Of a DNA stretch of 64,000 nt, positions 14,001 to 29,000 are shown piece by piece. The notes beneath the pieces are model-generated. The model worked only from the letters and a program-made list of their open reading frames with translations. It was not told the DNA's origin and made no database searches. The position numbers were made by a program, and so were the translations under genes. The stretch spans positions 12,296,001 through 12,360,000 of the forward strand of contig CM072335.1 in NCBI GenBank assembly GCA_036874045.1, written 5' to 3'. The DNA comes from Cymodocea nodosa. Lineage: Eukaryota > Streptophyta > Magnoliopsida > Alismatales > Cymodoceaceae. How positions within the stretch are numbered: position 1 is the first letter of the stretch; each line of letters opens with the position of its first letter.

Positions 14001-17000
14001 GGAACATCATAGAAAAGGGTATGTAAGCATAAAATATTATAAAGCAACCACCTTTTACGAACTAAAACCATCTTACTCTGATTTGCCACTCTTTGCTTTA
14101 AATTGCTCTTGAATATGTTTAATGAGCAAGTCATTTGCACCTAATGGTTTTTCTTCAGGCTGTTTCCACATTACCAAGTTCAAAATATTATCTAGACCCA
14201 AAAGCCTATTGATGCCATTAACCTGCCTGTGTTGAGGAACTGACAAGTCAACTTTCATTTTTATTTCATTGCTTACAATGTCATCATATAAGGATCCCAA
14301 ATAGCCTTCTGGTAAATCATTTCCATCATCTATCCCACGATTATTGCGAATAAAATCTGCCTTAGACATCTGTTTGGGCCAAACATAAGATAAAATAAGA
14401 ATCATTTCGGTTCAAAGTAAGAAACCTGGAACCCAAGAAAACCTACCTTATCTTTGACCATGTTATTATGAGCATCTGTGTTGAGCATTATAACAGAATA
14501 TGCCAGAACATAAGCTGTGTCTGCACTGGTAAATGAACTGGGGTTACATTTACAATAGCGTTCTGCAAACTTTTCCATAATGCGATCAATCTTTTGTGCT
14601 TCTCCTGGTAACCTGAAGCCACGCAAGAAAAATCTGATTGCTTCACCAAAACTCATTCCTTCAAAATTTAAGGAATCCACATATGCATGCATAACTTTCA
14701 AAGGAAATTCTTCTCTGTCACCAAGATAATCTCCAATCATTGTTTCATTTAATCCAGAAGCATTTTTCAAAAAAGAGGCCACTGCTTCAGGAGAACTACC
14801 AATCTTCTTGGCGCTGATCAAAAATTCAATGCCCTTGGATGGTTTCTTATTAAAAAGAGTGATGCCTTTCTGCAGATAACAGCAAAAACGGTATTACTGA
14901 TATGCGTAACTAAAAACACAGAGAGAAATATTACAATCAGTAATATCTGCACCTGAATTTCCATTTTGTAGGCCCGACATTGCTCAAGTGTAAGAGCATG
15001 ACACAGTCCCGAATTCAATTCAGGTTGCAAATCAAATTCAATTCCTGCTCCATCTTCTCCAGATACTGGACTCTCAGTGGGTATGTCTACTTCAGGATTT
15101 TTTGGAGAAAATTCCCTAACGTGCAACTGTTGATCCATCCAAATCCCCATTGACTTAATAATACAAGTCAGACATTTGACAGATTCAAGACGGAATGTCA
15201 TATCCTGTGCAAGAGATAATGTTGTTGTTGAACCAGGAGGTACACCAAGAGCAGTTTTGAGAAGGCCATTGACAGTCCTGTAAATATCTGATGTAATTAA
15301 AAGTGTTTTAATAAAAGTTGATTCACAGACACTATGATACTAGATGCAAAGGTCATTGCCCCTGCAGAAAAGGGTGTATGGACCAGTGAAATATAGATAC
15401 ATCATTAGTTGCAGTACGGTAGACAATTTCTGTCAAGGTAATTAAGGTGGGTGCCTAGGTGGCTAGGACCACACATTGGAGGCCTGTCTTGTCTTGCCTT
15501 AATTAAGCAGATCTTCTATCAGATATATTGAATTAAATATATGTTTTAAGGTTTTCTCAAATATTTTTCCTAGCAAAAAACTTAAACAGATGTATTTTTT
15601 GATGAAGTATGACTGAAAAATACATAATTATTGAAATATATAATTATATATATTACTGAAATATACATATTAGTATTATTACACTTCATATTTTGAGGTT
15701 ATCTTAGGATTATTTATGTATTTAAATGTTATTAAGAAATTAACAGAGTCAAAAGTATACACAATTATTATTAATTATGTATAAGCATATATAATATATA
15801 CTTAAGAAATTAAAAAATTAATATTTAATTAGGTGTCCAGTCACCTTTTCCTTAATAACTTTGTTTTCTGTGACAGATTAGGATTTTTCATAAAAACATC
15901 AGTCAGAAACCAAAATGCATTAGGAAGAAATTTATGATTCACATAAGAACTTTCTTACCTTTCAAAAATATTAGGTGAATCCACATCACAATCATAATTT
16001 ACAAATATATCAATAATAATCTGTGGATCCTGAAAGATTTTCTCCAGCAAGTTGAGAACAGTCAATTTTTGAAGAAAACTAGGCTGAAGCACATTTTCAA
16101 GAACTCGAAGGATAAGCATGGGAAAGAAGATTCCTATCTCTCCTTTCAGCCCAGACCTGAACCTCAAAATTAAGCTTATGAAAATAGAACATAACAGCTG
16201 AAAGACGCTCATCACTGAGAGTGCACTGTTCTTCAACATAGACAGACAAAGATATTGCTTGATGGCACCAAGAAATCTGCACAGATAATTTGTCAATATC
16301 TACCAAAACTCTTGATTTTTGAGAATCAATTTTCAGTTGCAAAATTAAAGCATAACTGCTTAAGTCCATAGATGACAGTAGTTGATCATAAGATACTAAG
16401 GTGCCATGGTGTTGTGCCGTCATGTCATGATGTGTAGGTGCTATTATTAATTCAAAAAAATCTTTTGCAGATTTTTATTTTTTTATAATATCTGTAATGC
16501 ATTATTATATAAAATGATGCATTAATATATAGATAAAACCCAGTTAACAAGTATCAAACTTTTTTAAAACATCAAATAATAAAAGATGAAAAAACACATT
16601 CAAACAACGTCTGCCTTCAAGTTAATGGGACAGATGAATTATCAAAAATGGCACTAGAGAAGATTTCCATTGGATGGAAGGAACAATTGTCAATTTTTTG
16701 ACTTATTGGCATGACATCAAAGATGTGGGGGACAGAACATGGAATTAGACATCACATATGTTGGCAAATTTTCAATGGCAATTCTCAACTTCTTTGACTT
16801 AATGACATGACATCAAAATCAACAAGGTAATTTTGTCGATAAATGATGATTTGCTACATTTCCATCATAATGACTCCAATATATCAAAATTTTACTAATA
16901 TGTGTTTTTTCAACTTAGTAAAATTTGACATGAAGCCAAAGTTGAATTTCTTTATCCAAATCCTATTCTTCCAACCATAATCAAGGTTCATGACATCCTC

Positions 17001-20000
17001 TTCCCTAAGTATAGAATTATCAGCAAAGGTTATGTGGAAGTTATGTTATGTTATGTTATGGGGTGTTATATGGATATCCAATTAAGGATCCATTTAATCC
17101 TCTTATATATACGCATGTACCTCTTCACTAATAGAGATAAAAAATTCTAGTTTATTATTTTTGTCACATGATATCTAAGCATCGGTAAACTAGGTTTTTT
17201 TCCTCTCCTCTTTTCCTTCTTCCACCATCGATTAGCCGTTGACATCCCTCTACCAACTCATGCCACAAAACCACCACTACCACCATCCTCCCAATTTAGA
17301 ATCTCATCCATCAAGTCTCTTGTTCAGTTTGGTCAATGGTTCCCCCATGTTTCATGGGAGACAACGATGTTTCAATTATGTGCACTACATCTAATGATCT
17401 AGGTTGTTAGTCATGTCATCTCTTATAGGTACCTCTAACCTAGGGTTCAATCGAGAGGTCATGTCAACTTTGAAAAGGGATAATCTAGTTGTGGTTTGTA
17501 GGTGAAAGTGTGGAGGTTGTCTCCACTAATGCATTTGGCTGACGTTCATCTATCCAACATTTGTGGTCAAGCTTGATCGCTTCTATCCAACTTCCAACTT
17601 GGATTTATAGTGTTGGCATAGCAACATGAACAATTGGTTTGGTCATAATTCTAAGCTTGTTTAGTGGGTATACTATTTGATTGTAGAATCATAGCATGGT
17701 TACAGGGGATCTGTTAATTAAAAGTTTTGTCCCTATTTCGAAAAAACTAAATGGTTCAAATTACATGTTATGGACCCAAAGCTTTGAACTATCGTTACTA
17801 TACATAAGAAACTCTCTCATCTAACTATTGATCCGTCAGATGACAAGGTAGATACTTATGCTAATTGGTTGGCCAATTATGCTATAATAGTATCTTGAAT
17901 GTTGGCTAGTATGGAGTCTTTAGTGGCACAAGGTGTGACTATGGTACACCCTGCTCAAGAAATCTAGTTGTCTTTACAAAACACATATGAATATAAGAAA
18001 AATATTGCAAAGACCTTTTAAGTGTACAGTTATTTAATCTACAAGGTAATCAAACACTATAAGATTATTATAGTGTTATATAGGGACTCATTCAAGAACT
18101 TGATATCTATCAACCTCCTATTGCAAATATTTCTATCATCTGTAGGTATCGTGAGGAACTTGCTGTTGTTGCTTTTTTATCAAGGTTGCATCCTAAGATT
18201 TCATGATAGATCAAAGGACAAGTGTTAGGTGCAAATCATATGCTTAATTTAGAAGCAACATTTGCTAAGGTTTTACATATCTCTACATCAAATTCATCAA
18301 TATCTATATATGAAACTTCCATAGCAACTTCTTCATCCCCAAGTTGAGGTCAGACTAGAACACAAAAGTAGAGTGAAGTGTCATCACTGTGGTAAGATGA
18401 GACACAAGGAAGATAAGTGTTGGGACAAACATGATAAACTAGAATAAACCAAAGTAACAATTGAATCTCCCAAGCTAGCTACACCCAACCCCTCAAATAG
18501 TTCACCCATGGTGCAAATATCTAAGGCAAACTATACTCACTTCTTGTAATTACAAACTATTGACTCCTCAACGACAATGGCCCTTACATCCATTTCAGGT
18601 ATAAGACTAGCTACAGTAACAAGGGATGAAAACCCTTGGATAGTAAACTCAAGAGCCTCTAAGCATATTATAAATAATTCTAACATTTTCACTCATTTAC
18701 AACACCTATCAAATCTTCATAGTGTTACCATTGTAGATGGTAGCTCTTGTCAAATTTCTAGTAAGGGCACAATATAGGCCACTTCCAAAATTTGACTAAG
18801 AACATATTATATATTCCTAAACTTCTAATTAATTTACTTTTTAAGTGTCATTACTACACAACTTTCATGTTATATGACCCTTTTTTCATTTCATTGTACC
18901 TTTCAGGATTTACAAACAAGGGTGAGAATTGATTTGGGTTGTAAACAAAGCATTAAAATATACATCCTTATTCGTGATACACCGTCACACAAGTTCATTA
19001 CACTATTCTCTTCTACTAAGTCATTTATTCTATGGCATTACCGATTGGGTCATCCCTCTCCAAAAGTTTCGTCAAACTCTTCCATGAATCTCTTTATCTA
19101 AGTTTAAGTATAAGTCATGTTAACTTTGGTAAAAATAGTTGTATATCCTTTTTTCATATTCAACTTGCCTTTAATCATTGCATGTGATTTTGTCTACTGT
19201 GATATCTGAGGGTCAAGTTGTGTGGTGTTTATCAATGATTATTGGTATTATATTATTTTTCTTGATGATTATTCTCATGTTTGTTGAGTGTATCTTTTAA
19301 AAGATCATCAAAATATTATAACCATTGTTTAAAATTTTTTGTTAAAGTGAAAACTCAATTTTTTGTTACTCTTAAATGTTTACATACTAATAATATCTTA
19401 AAGTTTATGAGCACTACCTTTCAAAATTATTGTGTTTTTCAAGGGACCATTCATCAAAGCATTTATCCTCACACCTCACAACAAAATAGGATAGCTAAGT
19501 AGAAACATTGTCATCTTTTGAATATCACTCACACTCTTCTTATTCAAATGCATGTATCCAAGTACTTCTAGTTTGATATTGTCCTCATTGTTGCCTATCT
19601 TGTTAACCATATACCCTCAACACCTCTTAGTAAGATGGTGCCTCTTTGTCATCTCTTCCTTGAAAGGGAGTTGTTTGGTTTGACTCCATGGGTGTTTGTG
19701 TGTATTATGTATGTTCAAAACCTTATCTCCAAGTTGAATAAGCCTGATACTAAGGTCATCAAGTGTATTTTTGTAAGTTATTCAAGAAATCAAAAAAGGT
19801 ATCATTGTTATCATCTTCCTACCAAATGGTATTATACTTCCACTAATATTACATTTTTTAAGGATCAATCGTATTTCTCTGTTGAGTTTGATACTTCCAT
19901 ATCTTTTATACCTGTTCCTACCCCTATTCCAATAAGTATTGACTCTCAAGAAGAAGATGGTAATACTAATTCTAGTAGTAATAGTACTTCAGATCATCCT

Positions 20001-23000
20001 CTACAAGTGTATTAATGACATCAACTACCTTTAATGTCTTCGTAGGTCATCCCTACTACACCCTCTAATGTAGATCTTCCACCCTTTATTAAACCTAAGC
20101 CTAAATCTGATCCCAATTATAATGACCTTCATATTGCTCTTCGAAAAGGTATGTAGTTATGCACACATCCTATTTTCAACCATGTTTCTTATAATCACTT
20201 GACTCCTTGTTGTTGTGCTTTTGCTTTAACTCTATCCTTTAAGTCTATTCCAAGGATATATCAGGAAGCTCTACAGCTACCTACTTGGAAAGCAACAATG
20301 AATGCAGAAGTGGATGCTTTATGGTCTCGTGACACATGGGAGTTGGTTTTTTATCCTACAAAACTAAATGTTGTTTCTTGCAAATAGGTGTTCACTATTA
20401 AGCACAAACTAGATGACTCTATTGATAGATATAAAGCACATTTGGTGGCCCACAAGTATACACAAGACTATGGTGTTAATTACACTAAGATATTCTCCCT
20501 AGTAGTCCAACTAAATTCTATCAAGGTGCTTTGCTCCCTTATCATGAACAAGCAATGGCCCCTACACACCAACTTAATGTGAAGAATGTTTTCTTATATG
20601 AAAATCTCTCTAAGAAGATTTATATGAAACAACTGCCGAACTATGTTACTTAAGAGGAGTCTAGGGTATGCATGTTAAAAAAGGTCATCTACAACTTGAA
20701 GCAAAGTCTTTAAGCTTGGTTCAACAAGTATAGTTAGGTTTTGTTCCATGAAGGATTTTGGAGGTGTGTTGTAGATCATTCTATTTTCATAAGGAAAACA
20801 TTGATCGATTGTCATTCTAGTCATATATGTGGATGACATTCTTATTACAAGTAGTAATGCTACTGGTATTGCTAGAACAAAGGAACACTTTGCTATAGTG
20901 TTTACCACAAAAGAAATGAGATCAAATTATTTCTTAGGAATTGAATTTACTTACTCAAAAAAGGTGATATTGTCACAACAAAAATATGCTCTAGATTTGT
21001 TAATGGAGACTATCTAGGTTGTAGACCTAAGGCTACATCAATTGAACTTAATCCAAAATTTTGGAATACATCCTCAAAGAAACTAAATGATCTAAAGCAA
21101 TACAGGAGATTAGTATGCATGCTCATTTACCTTCAATCACAAGACTTGATATAGCCTTTATTGTTAATTTGTTGAATTAGTTTATGCATGAGCCACAACA
21201 AGTACACTGTGTTGGTGTTCAAAGAATCCTTGCTTATATCAAAGGCACACTAGGCCAAGGGTTGTTGTATCAAGCTAATGGACATCTAAAGATAGAAACT
21301 TTCTCAAATGTTGAATATGCAGGTGATAGGGTAGACAGAAAATTTACTTCGAGGTATTATACCTATGTTGAAGGGAATCTTATTATATGAAAGAGTAAGA
21401 AATAGAATGTTGTCTCATATTCCAGTGTCGAAGCTAAATATAAGTCTATGGTAGAAATCGCCTATAAGCTAGTTTGGTTGAGATCACTTCTAAAGGAATT
21501 TGGTGAAGTAGTGTAGAAACCAACACCTATGCATTGTGATAATCAAGTTACTATATATATATCCAAGAATGAAACTTTTCATAAGTGTATCAAACACATT
21601 GAGGTAGATTATTACTACATTCAAGACTTGATGGTCAAAGAGATCATATCTACTCCATATGTTACAATCTTTTGAGAAGCTTACTAGGGTATTTGAAAAT
21701 ATTTGTAATAACTAGGTATGACTAATATGTCATCCAACTTGAGGAGGAATGTGGATGTTATGTTATGTTATAGGGAGTTATATAGATATCCAATTAAAGA
21801 TCCATTTAATCCTCTTGTATATGTATGTGTACCTTTTCACTAATAGAGATAGAAAAATCTAGTTTATCATTTTTATCATAGGTTAAATGGTTGCCCTTCA
21901 TAGAAAAAATGGAAAACACAAAAATATATAACTACAACCCAAGCTATAATCTCATGTAGAGTTGATCACATGAATCCTTTTCTTTTAAGTATTTCTATCA
22001 ATTGTCAAATATACAATTAAATTACATAAATTTAAAACACAGAAATATAACTCAAAAAATATAAAAATTCTCAACTACTACAGATATGTATTAAATAATG
22101 GAATAATGAAGACCAAATATAACTTAAACACTCGTTCACTAATTGCCACTTTAATGTGCACTCAAGCTTACCGTAATAAGCTTATGTATTATAATGCAAA
22201 ATTCTATGCTGATATAAGTTTGAATTGTCGAACACTTAATATACATTTTTAGTATCACGTTACATATTCATGTGAAATCATGTTTATTTACAACCTAAAA
22301 AGTTTAATTGTTGTAAGCTCAATGAGCAAAATCATGTTCTTACTGTTATTTCATGTTTTGCATTATTGTTAACTAATAATCCTATGATCAAGCATGACCA
22401 ATCTTGGTTTTGTGAAAGAACATAGTTCTTATTGCTATAATGCTTGTTCTACTCATGTGAGTCATTTTTTTATTTTAATGTTTTACAGATTTTTCATGCA
22501 ATATTTCCTCATACTAATGCTCCATCTAGCCGACCTTACAAAGTGTGATTAAGACATTGATTGTTGTCACTAATACACCACCTTTCACCTGTGACTTATT
22601 GCTTTTAAGACACACCTAGGATCCCTCGCTACTCAAGCCTTAGAAATTAGAACCATATATTTGCTTGTAGTCATAAGTTCATTTGGTATTTGTTCATGAT
22701 ATTTTTCAACATATATTAAAGGCCTGTTTGTGTCTTGAGAATGAATAAACGATAAAAGGGAAACCACAAGAAATTGAAATTGATGGGATTTTTTTTTCTT
22801 TGACCAATTTTCTGATGTTTGTACTTGATACAAGGAACAACTAGAAATTGTTTGTGCTTGTCAATGGAAACAAATAGAAAATGATATTTTTTGTTACTCA
22901 CTAATCAAAAAACATACAATTCTCTTAACTATTTTATCAAATACATTCCTTACATCTTAAACCACTTAATTACAAACATGAAAAAATATAAAAATTTCCA

Positions 23001-26000
23001 AATTAGAAAGAAAACATTATGAACTAATTTGAATATGTAGTTATTAGAGTCTTTCTATATTTGGTTATTATTATTATGTATTATAGGTTATTGGATATCC
23101 ATTTACCCAAAACCTTATATATATCTCATTTTAACCCTTCATTAGTAGTTAATTCAATTTTCATTTCTCCCATCACACGGTAGCAGAGCCTAGGCTAATC
23201 CAAACCTAGTCGTCAGCAACCTAGTCATCAGCCTTCACCACAGAAGTCACCTTCCCACCACCATGGAAACCACTGTCAACCCCTTGCACCACCCACAAGG
23301 ATCGTTTTTCATCAAATCTCCCACCCAAAGGCCCCTTCCTTTACAGCCAGAGCCACTGCAAAGCCCCTTTATCCTCCAAAACAGACAAAAGCCTTCCATG
23401 GCTGCCTTGGGAGGGACCATCCAAGTCCTCCTAGGCCATAATCAGCCATGTTAGTGGTCACATTGCTATTATTCCCCATGTTTTAGACCACTAAAATCCT
23501 CAGATCACTCTTGTTTGTGTGTGGGCACATCTGTCTACATTATTAGCACCTTCAGACTGCTTGGTTGTGTATCTGGATGGTGTTCATGCAGTGAAATTGC
23601 CATAGTTTTCACTCCTGCTGGACTTCAGATCTGAAAAGAACTGTTTTTGACTGTTTGTGGCAATCATGGCATCAAGAAAAAAATCAGTCAAGAATCTTAT
23701 AAGTGTATCCAAGAAGTTGAATGACAAGAACTACCTCCTATGAGCAAAAAGTTTCGAAACTTTCATTGTGACACATAGGAAATTGAAGCATCTCATAGAT
23801 CCTCCTCCTGATGAGAAACATGGAAAATATTAAGATTGATATGTAAATGATGCAGCAATAGTCTCATGGTTAGTGAACAGTATAGAGCCCCATGTCACAC
23901 ATGGTGTTATGATGTTTTGTCCAGAAAAGAAGATTTAGGACACATTACAGATTACATATGGACATGAAAAAAAAATCTCCAAAATATTTGAGATTTATGA
24001 GCAGTTGTTTACACTCCAACAGAGTGATAGATCAGTATTAGAGTTTTATGCCACTCTACATACTCTGTTAGATGAGCTTGACATATATTTGCCACTAATC
24101 ACTGATGTCTACAAGATGCATCATTATCAAGATGAACTTGCAATTGTAGTATTTCTCTTTAGTCTCAATCCAAATTTCACGTCACAGATTAGTGGACCAA
24201 TTTTGGGAGAATTCCAAATATTGACACCACATCTTCCAGGATTCCAAGGATTTCTACTGCTATTCCAACATCCACTACAAATTAGTCTGCCTTAGTGGCT
24301 TGACTTGAACATGGCTAAGGTGGCAATCAAGGAGGACATGTAAGCAGCAAAAAGAGATGTGGATCACCATGTCAACATCATGGATGCATAGAACATTGTT
24401 CTAACCATTTCTAGGACAAGTTTGGGAAACCCTCTTAGGCTAATGCCTTCACTGAGGATACATCTTCCAAACCATCCACTTCATGTACATTGTCAGCTAC
24501 ACAAACAGTCATCATCTCTCAGACCAATTATGAGCATTTCTATAGTTTCAAGCTATTGATACCACTACCACAATGTCACACGCTACCACCACCTTAGGTT
24601 TAGTGCCTTCATTGCTTTCAAGGACAATTCCTGAATTATAAACTTTAATGCCTCTTGGCATATATTAGGTACACTGTGACATTTTCACCTGATTATCTCA
24701 TTTGTCTAATACTCAATCTATTTCCATTGCTAATGGCCATTTTTGCCCTCTTCCTTGATAACCCTAAATATATGTACCTAATTTTCTAGTAAACCTATCC
24801 ATTGGTGCTATCATTGAACAATTACTTTGATAAGGGACATTTTTTCCTTTTTACTATACTTTTCAAGACTTGTAGATAATGAGAGAATTGGTTTGGATTG
24901 TAAGCAAAGGTTGAGAGTGTGCCATCTAGTTTATGATGAGATACCTCATGGTCTAGCTTCTTTAGCATCTACAACCAAGTTGTTAATTCTATGACATTAT
25001 CATTTGGGTCATCTTCATCGTAGGTTGCTTTAAACTTTACCTTGGATTTTAGTGTCCCCTTTTGATTGAGTTGATCATTTGAGTAAACATCATCATGCTA
25101 CCTTTTATCATTTATGTTAGTCACTTGTAGGTGATTCATTGTGATATTAAGGGTTCTACTAGAGTTGAGATGATTTCTAGTCACAAATATTATATTATAT
25201 TCATTAATGACTATTCTTGTGCATGTTAGGTTTATTTGTTGAAAGATCATCGTCACATTTGAAATATCTCATCACTACTTTATCTAATAAATAGGAGTCT
25301 TCCACTCCTTTGGATAGTGAAACTCCCTTATGGCATCTTTGTCTCAACACAAATGTGTTCTCTCTTCCTCTAAAAGTTTTTAGGTGTGTAACTTTTATAT
25401 AAGATCTAACTCCTAATCCATCATGTCTTGAATCCTGTTAGGCAATAACCACAGCAATATTTGTGAGGATAACAATAAGAAAGCAAATCTCCCAAATATT
25501 GCAAGGCTAAAAGAACCTACTATAGGCATTCATAAAAGATCTATCTACAATCCAAAGTTCAAATATCATACAAGGGTTGTTGCTAAACAAAAATTTCTAC
25601 AGCTACTATAGCTATATACAGGCAGCCTCTCCATCACCTTGCCCCATGTCTTGATCAAGCTTTTGGATCTAAAATAAAATAAAATATAATGAGCTAAAAC
25701 CCCATAAGTAATTTTCTAATCAATCAATGATAATAAATTCATCAAAAGAACATTTATAGCATGAACAAAGTAACCATAAATTTACTAATATCAAATACTA
25801 AGTGAAAAATATAGAAATTGATACAAGTGTCATCATTCTAAAGAAAATAAACTAAAAATCAACATTCTCAATATATCATATTAAGAAAATCTTTCTCAAA
25901 AGATTTTGCTAAAACAAAACTTAATGATATATTTAAGTAGAAGAATATGTAACTAAGTTAAATGCAAGGAAAAATGCAAAAGGTGCAAAGAAAAGTCAAG

Positions 26001-29000
26001 TCAAAGAAAGAAAAGAAGGAATCAAGATAAAGATTCAAGACAAGCAAAGAGCTCATGAACAACAAATTCAAGATGGAGGGAAGCTTGAAGAAGTTAAGGA
26101 TGCAAGGAGAAGATGAAGACTAAATTATTGATGTAATAGTGTGTGTCCTTAGGAAATATTATAAATTCCCTTAATGCTTTCTCATGCTAGACATATCATA
26201 TAGGAAATATAGAATAAATTCACGTACTTAGATTGACCTATTCATACATCTAGCTAAGTAGTCATTCTACGCCAGGAGTACACTTAGGCACTAGACCCAG
26301 ATCAACATACTGATTTTGGTACAAACACATCACTTTACCATGAACAACATATTGATTATCAATCTCAAATGCCATTCTAGAGGACAAACATGCATTTTCT
26401 CACTAGAGCAAAAACAACATACTGTTATTATAAATCAGCATACCATTTATTTCATAAGGATTTAGGACTTAGAGCATTCAACATACCGATCATCATGTAG
26501 GAAGACTAGGGTTAACATGGCCAACATACTGACATACCAAAGTTCCAATCAGTATACCAATCCAAGTGACCATTAAAGAAACGGCATACCAACTGAAAAC
26601 AGAAAGTGAATTTACCCATTGTATTTTCTCTTCTTGGCCATAAACACTTATAACTATCCCTAGAGCCATGCAATGTACACCTCTAACAATCCAATGCTTC
26701 CAACATTTAAATCACAATTTCAAGCATTTTTAAAGGCATTTCAAGGCTGGATAAAGTTGCACTCACATTACATTCAAGAGCACATCAAAGAGGAGTTAGA
26801 TCTTCACTCTTTGTAAATTGATTTACATTTTTAATTAGGTAACTTAGCTCACCGAGTTATGATAAGAGCTCCTCAATTGTGAAGAGGCAGACTTGGCAAA
26901 ATTGTCCAAGGCAATGAACCTAATGGAATTGACTAAGGGTGGACTTGGTGGTCTTGACCAAAACAGCAGGGCAAAGTGTTAGTCTATAACAACACGATTG
27001 TAAATAGTAGGGTGTTGGTCTAGAATAACACTAGATTTAGTGTAAGGCTCAAGCGGATTTGCTTGAGAAGTGGACATAACTGATTACTGAACCACTAAAA
27101 ATATTATTATTCCTGTGGTTATGTGTTTTACTTCATTTTATTCATAATTATTTTGCTTTTGCATTGCATATTCGTTAAGAAATTGAATAATTGATTTAAA
27201 AGTTGGTTAAAATTATAAAATCACTATTTACCTCTTCTCTAGTGAAGTCTTTCAAACTTATTATACTTAAATAAATTATTAACACCCATATTTCTTATGA
27301 AACCATACTGTTTCAATACCTTACATTTATTTTCAATTTTTTCTCATTTCATACAGCTTACAAACTATTACTGCATGCAAGCCTTATGACACAAGCCCAA
27401 ATTATCACATTTCAACCCTATGATGGAGCTTAAATAATATCATATACCAACTTTATGATGGTGCTCAAATATTCAACTAGCCTCTCTAATTATGCACATA
27501 ATACTACAATACCAACCCCCATAGCTAGGCTTAAATCATAGCCCCACTGCATCTTTCATTATATATCAATGCTCATCTCTTTCACAACAGAACAGGTCTT
27601 TGTCAAATATATATATACATATATATGCCAAAAGAAACAAACAATGGTTTTCACATTTCTTGAGTACAAGGTCATACAAGATAACAAAACTATAACATTC
27701 ATAATTGTCACAAAGAAGTCTTCTAAAATTTATAATGAGAACATGATAAATCTCATAAAATGTTGTCACGTAAAGCTTATTTGAAAGATCTACTATATCT
27801 CAAAATCTGTTTAAAGACAGCTATATCCCAAAATATTGCCTCATAAAGACATACAAAACTATTCACAAGAGTAATTACACCATAGTACACATTTTAGGAC
27901 TTTACGTTTTGTTCAACATTTATCACTAGAATAATCTCATTAATTCACTGAATAATCAAAATAGCTAAAATATATTTTTTGAATGATATCATTAAAAATA
28001 CTTACATAGTAGGCTTGATCTAATTATTTTAGGACTCTCTCTCTCTCTCTCTCTTTAAGTTTTTTTTAAGAAATTACAGAATCATTAATAATTTATTAAA
28101 GCCAATTGTATCTTGCAGACAAAAGAGGTCTCACTTCTCAGACTTGTCAACAGTTAGTACATTGGGATCATACTAACCTCATATCGTAACGTAATAGTAA
28201 ATGACAAATTACACATAAGCTTCGACTTACTTCTCATTTGTCCGCCAGAGATGACCAGCATTATCAATCACAATCTTCAGTAACTCCAAAGACAGAACCT
28301 TTCCCCGCAATAAAAATTGATCATCGGGATTATCCTGTGTAGCAAACTTCATTGACAATTTGCACAGGTTTCTAAAAAGAAATAGTCCATCGTCCCTAAT
28401 CTTGCTCCCTCCCCCTGAGCTCCCACCATCAGCCAATTCCCCCTTCCCTAGCTCACTCCCACTGTCCACATACTTCACTGACATCTCCCTCCCTCTAAAC
28501 TGACTATGATCCTCCACTTCACTGCCCTCCATAACATCACTAATGAAACTTTGTGCAAATTGCATGATATTCGAATCATTCAAGCTCTTATCGGAGAGAT
28601 CCAATATATCCAGGATTGATATCACCTTGATCTTCACCTCCATTGCATCAACCTCCACCCTCGCAAACACAATCAACAGAATCTGAACCAGAACAGCCTT
28701 GGCGCACACCTGGTTCGCACCGCTCTGGCTACTCAAATACACGTTGTAGAGGCACTTAACCACATTTACCAAACACTCCCCTCGCAAAAGCGCCACTGGG
28801 GATCTCACTGCGGCAATCAACACCCTCAGCACGGCAAGCTCCACAGACTCATCCCCAGCCGCGCACTTGCACACTGCCTGGACCAACCTAGCTGAGACGC
28901 CACTCTCGCCGTCGATCTCCCCTTGCACAATTCCGTGGGAAAATAGCTTCTGCACACATTCAAGAGCGGGCTCTACAACCTTGGTGGACCCGGAGTCGAG

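Larger units (their letters stand above)
17044..21878 (+). mobile_element. Copia-1: degraded Ty1/Copia element in BIG intron 1
   Basis: Two direct 123-bp LTRs (17044-17166 and 21756-21878) enclose a 4.6-kb internal region whose domain order (protease, integrase, reverse transcriptase, RNase H) marks it as Copia. Both LTRs begin TGTTATGTTATG and end TCA. By eye I count about 15 differences between them, roughly 12%, so the insertion is old. I found no clean target duplication. It lies antisense to BIG. Confidence 0.85.

Noticed and set aside
17034..21884. Target-site duplication for Copia-1
   Set aside because: The flanks AGTTA and TAGGT do not match, and the terminal TTATG repeats make the exact left end uncertain.
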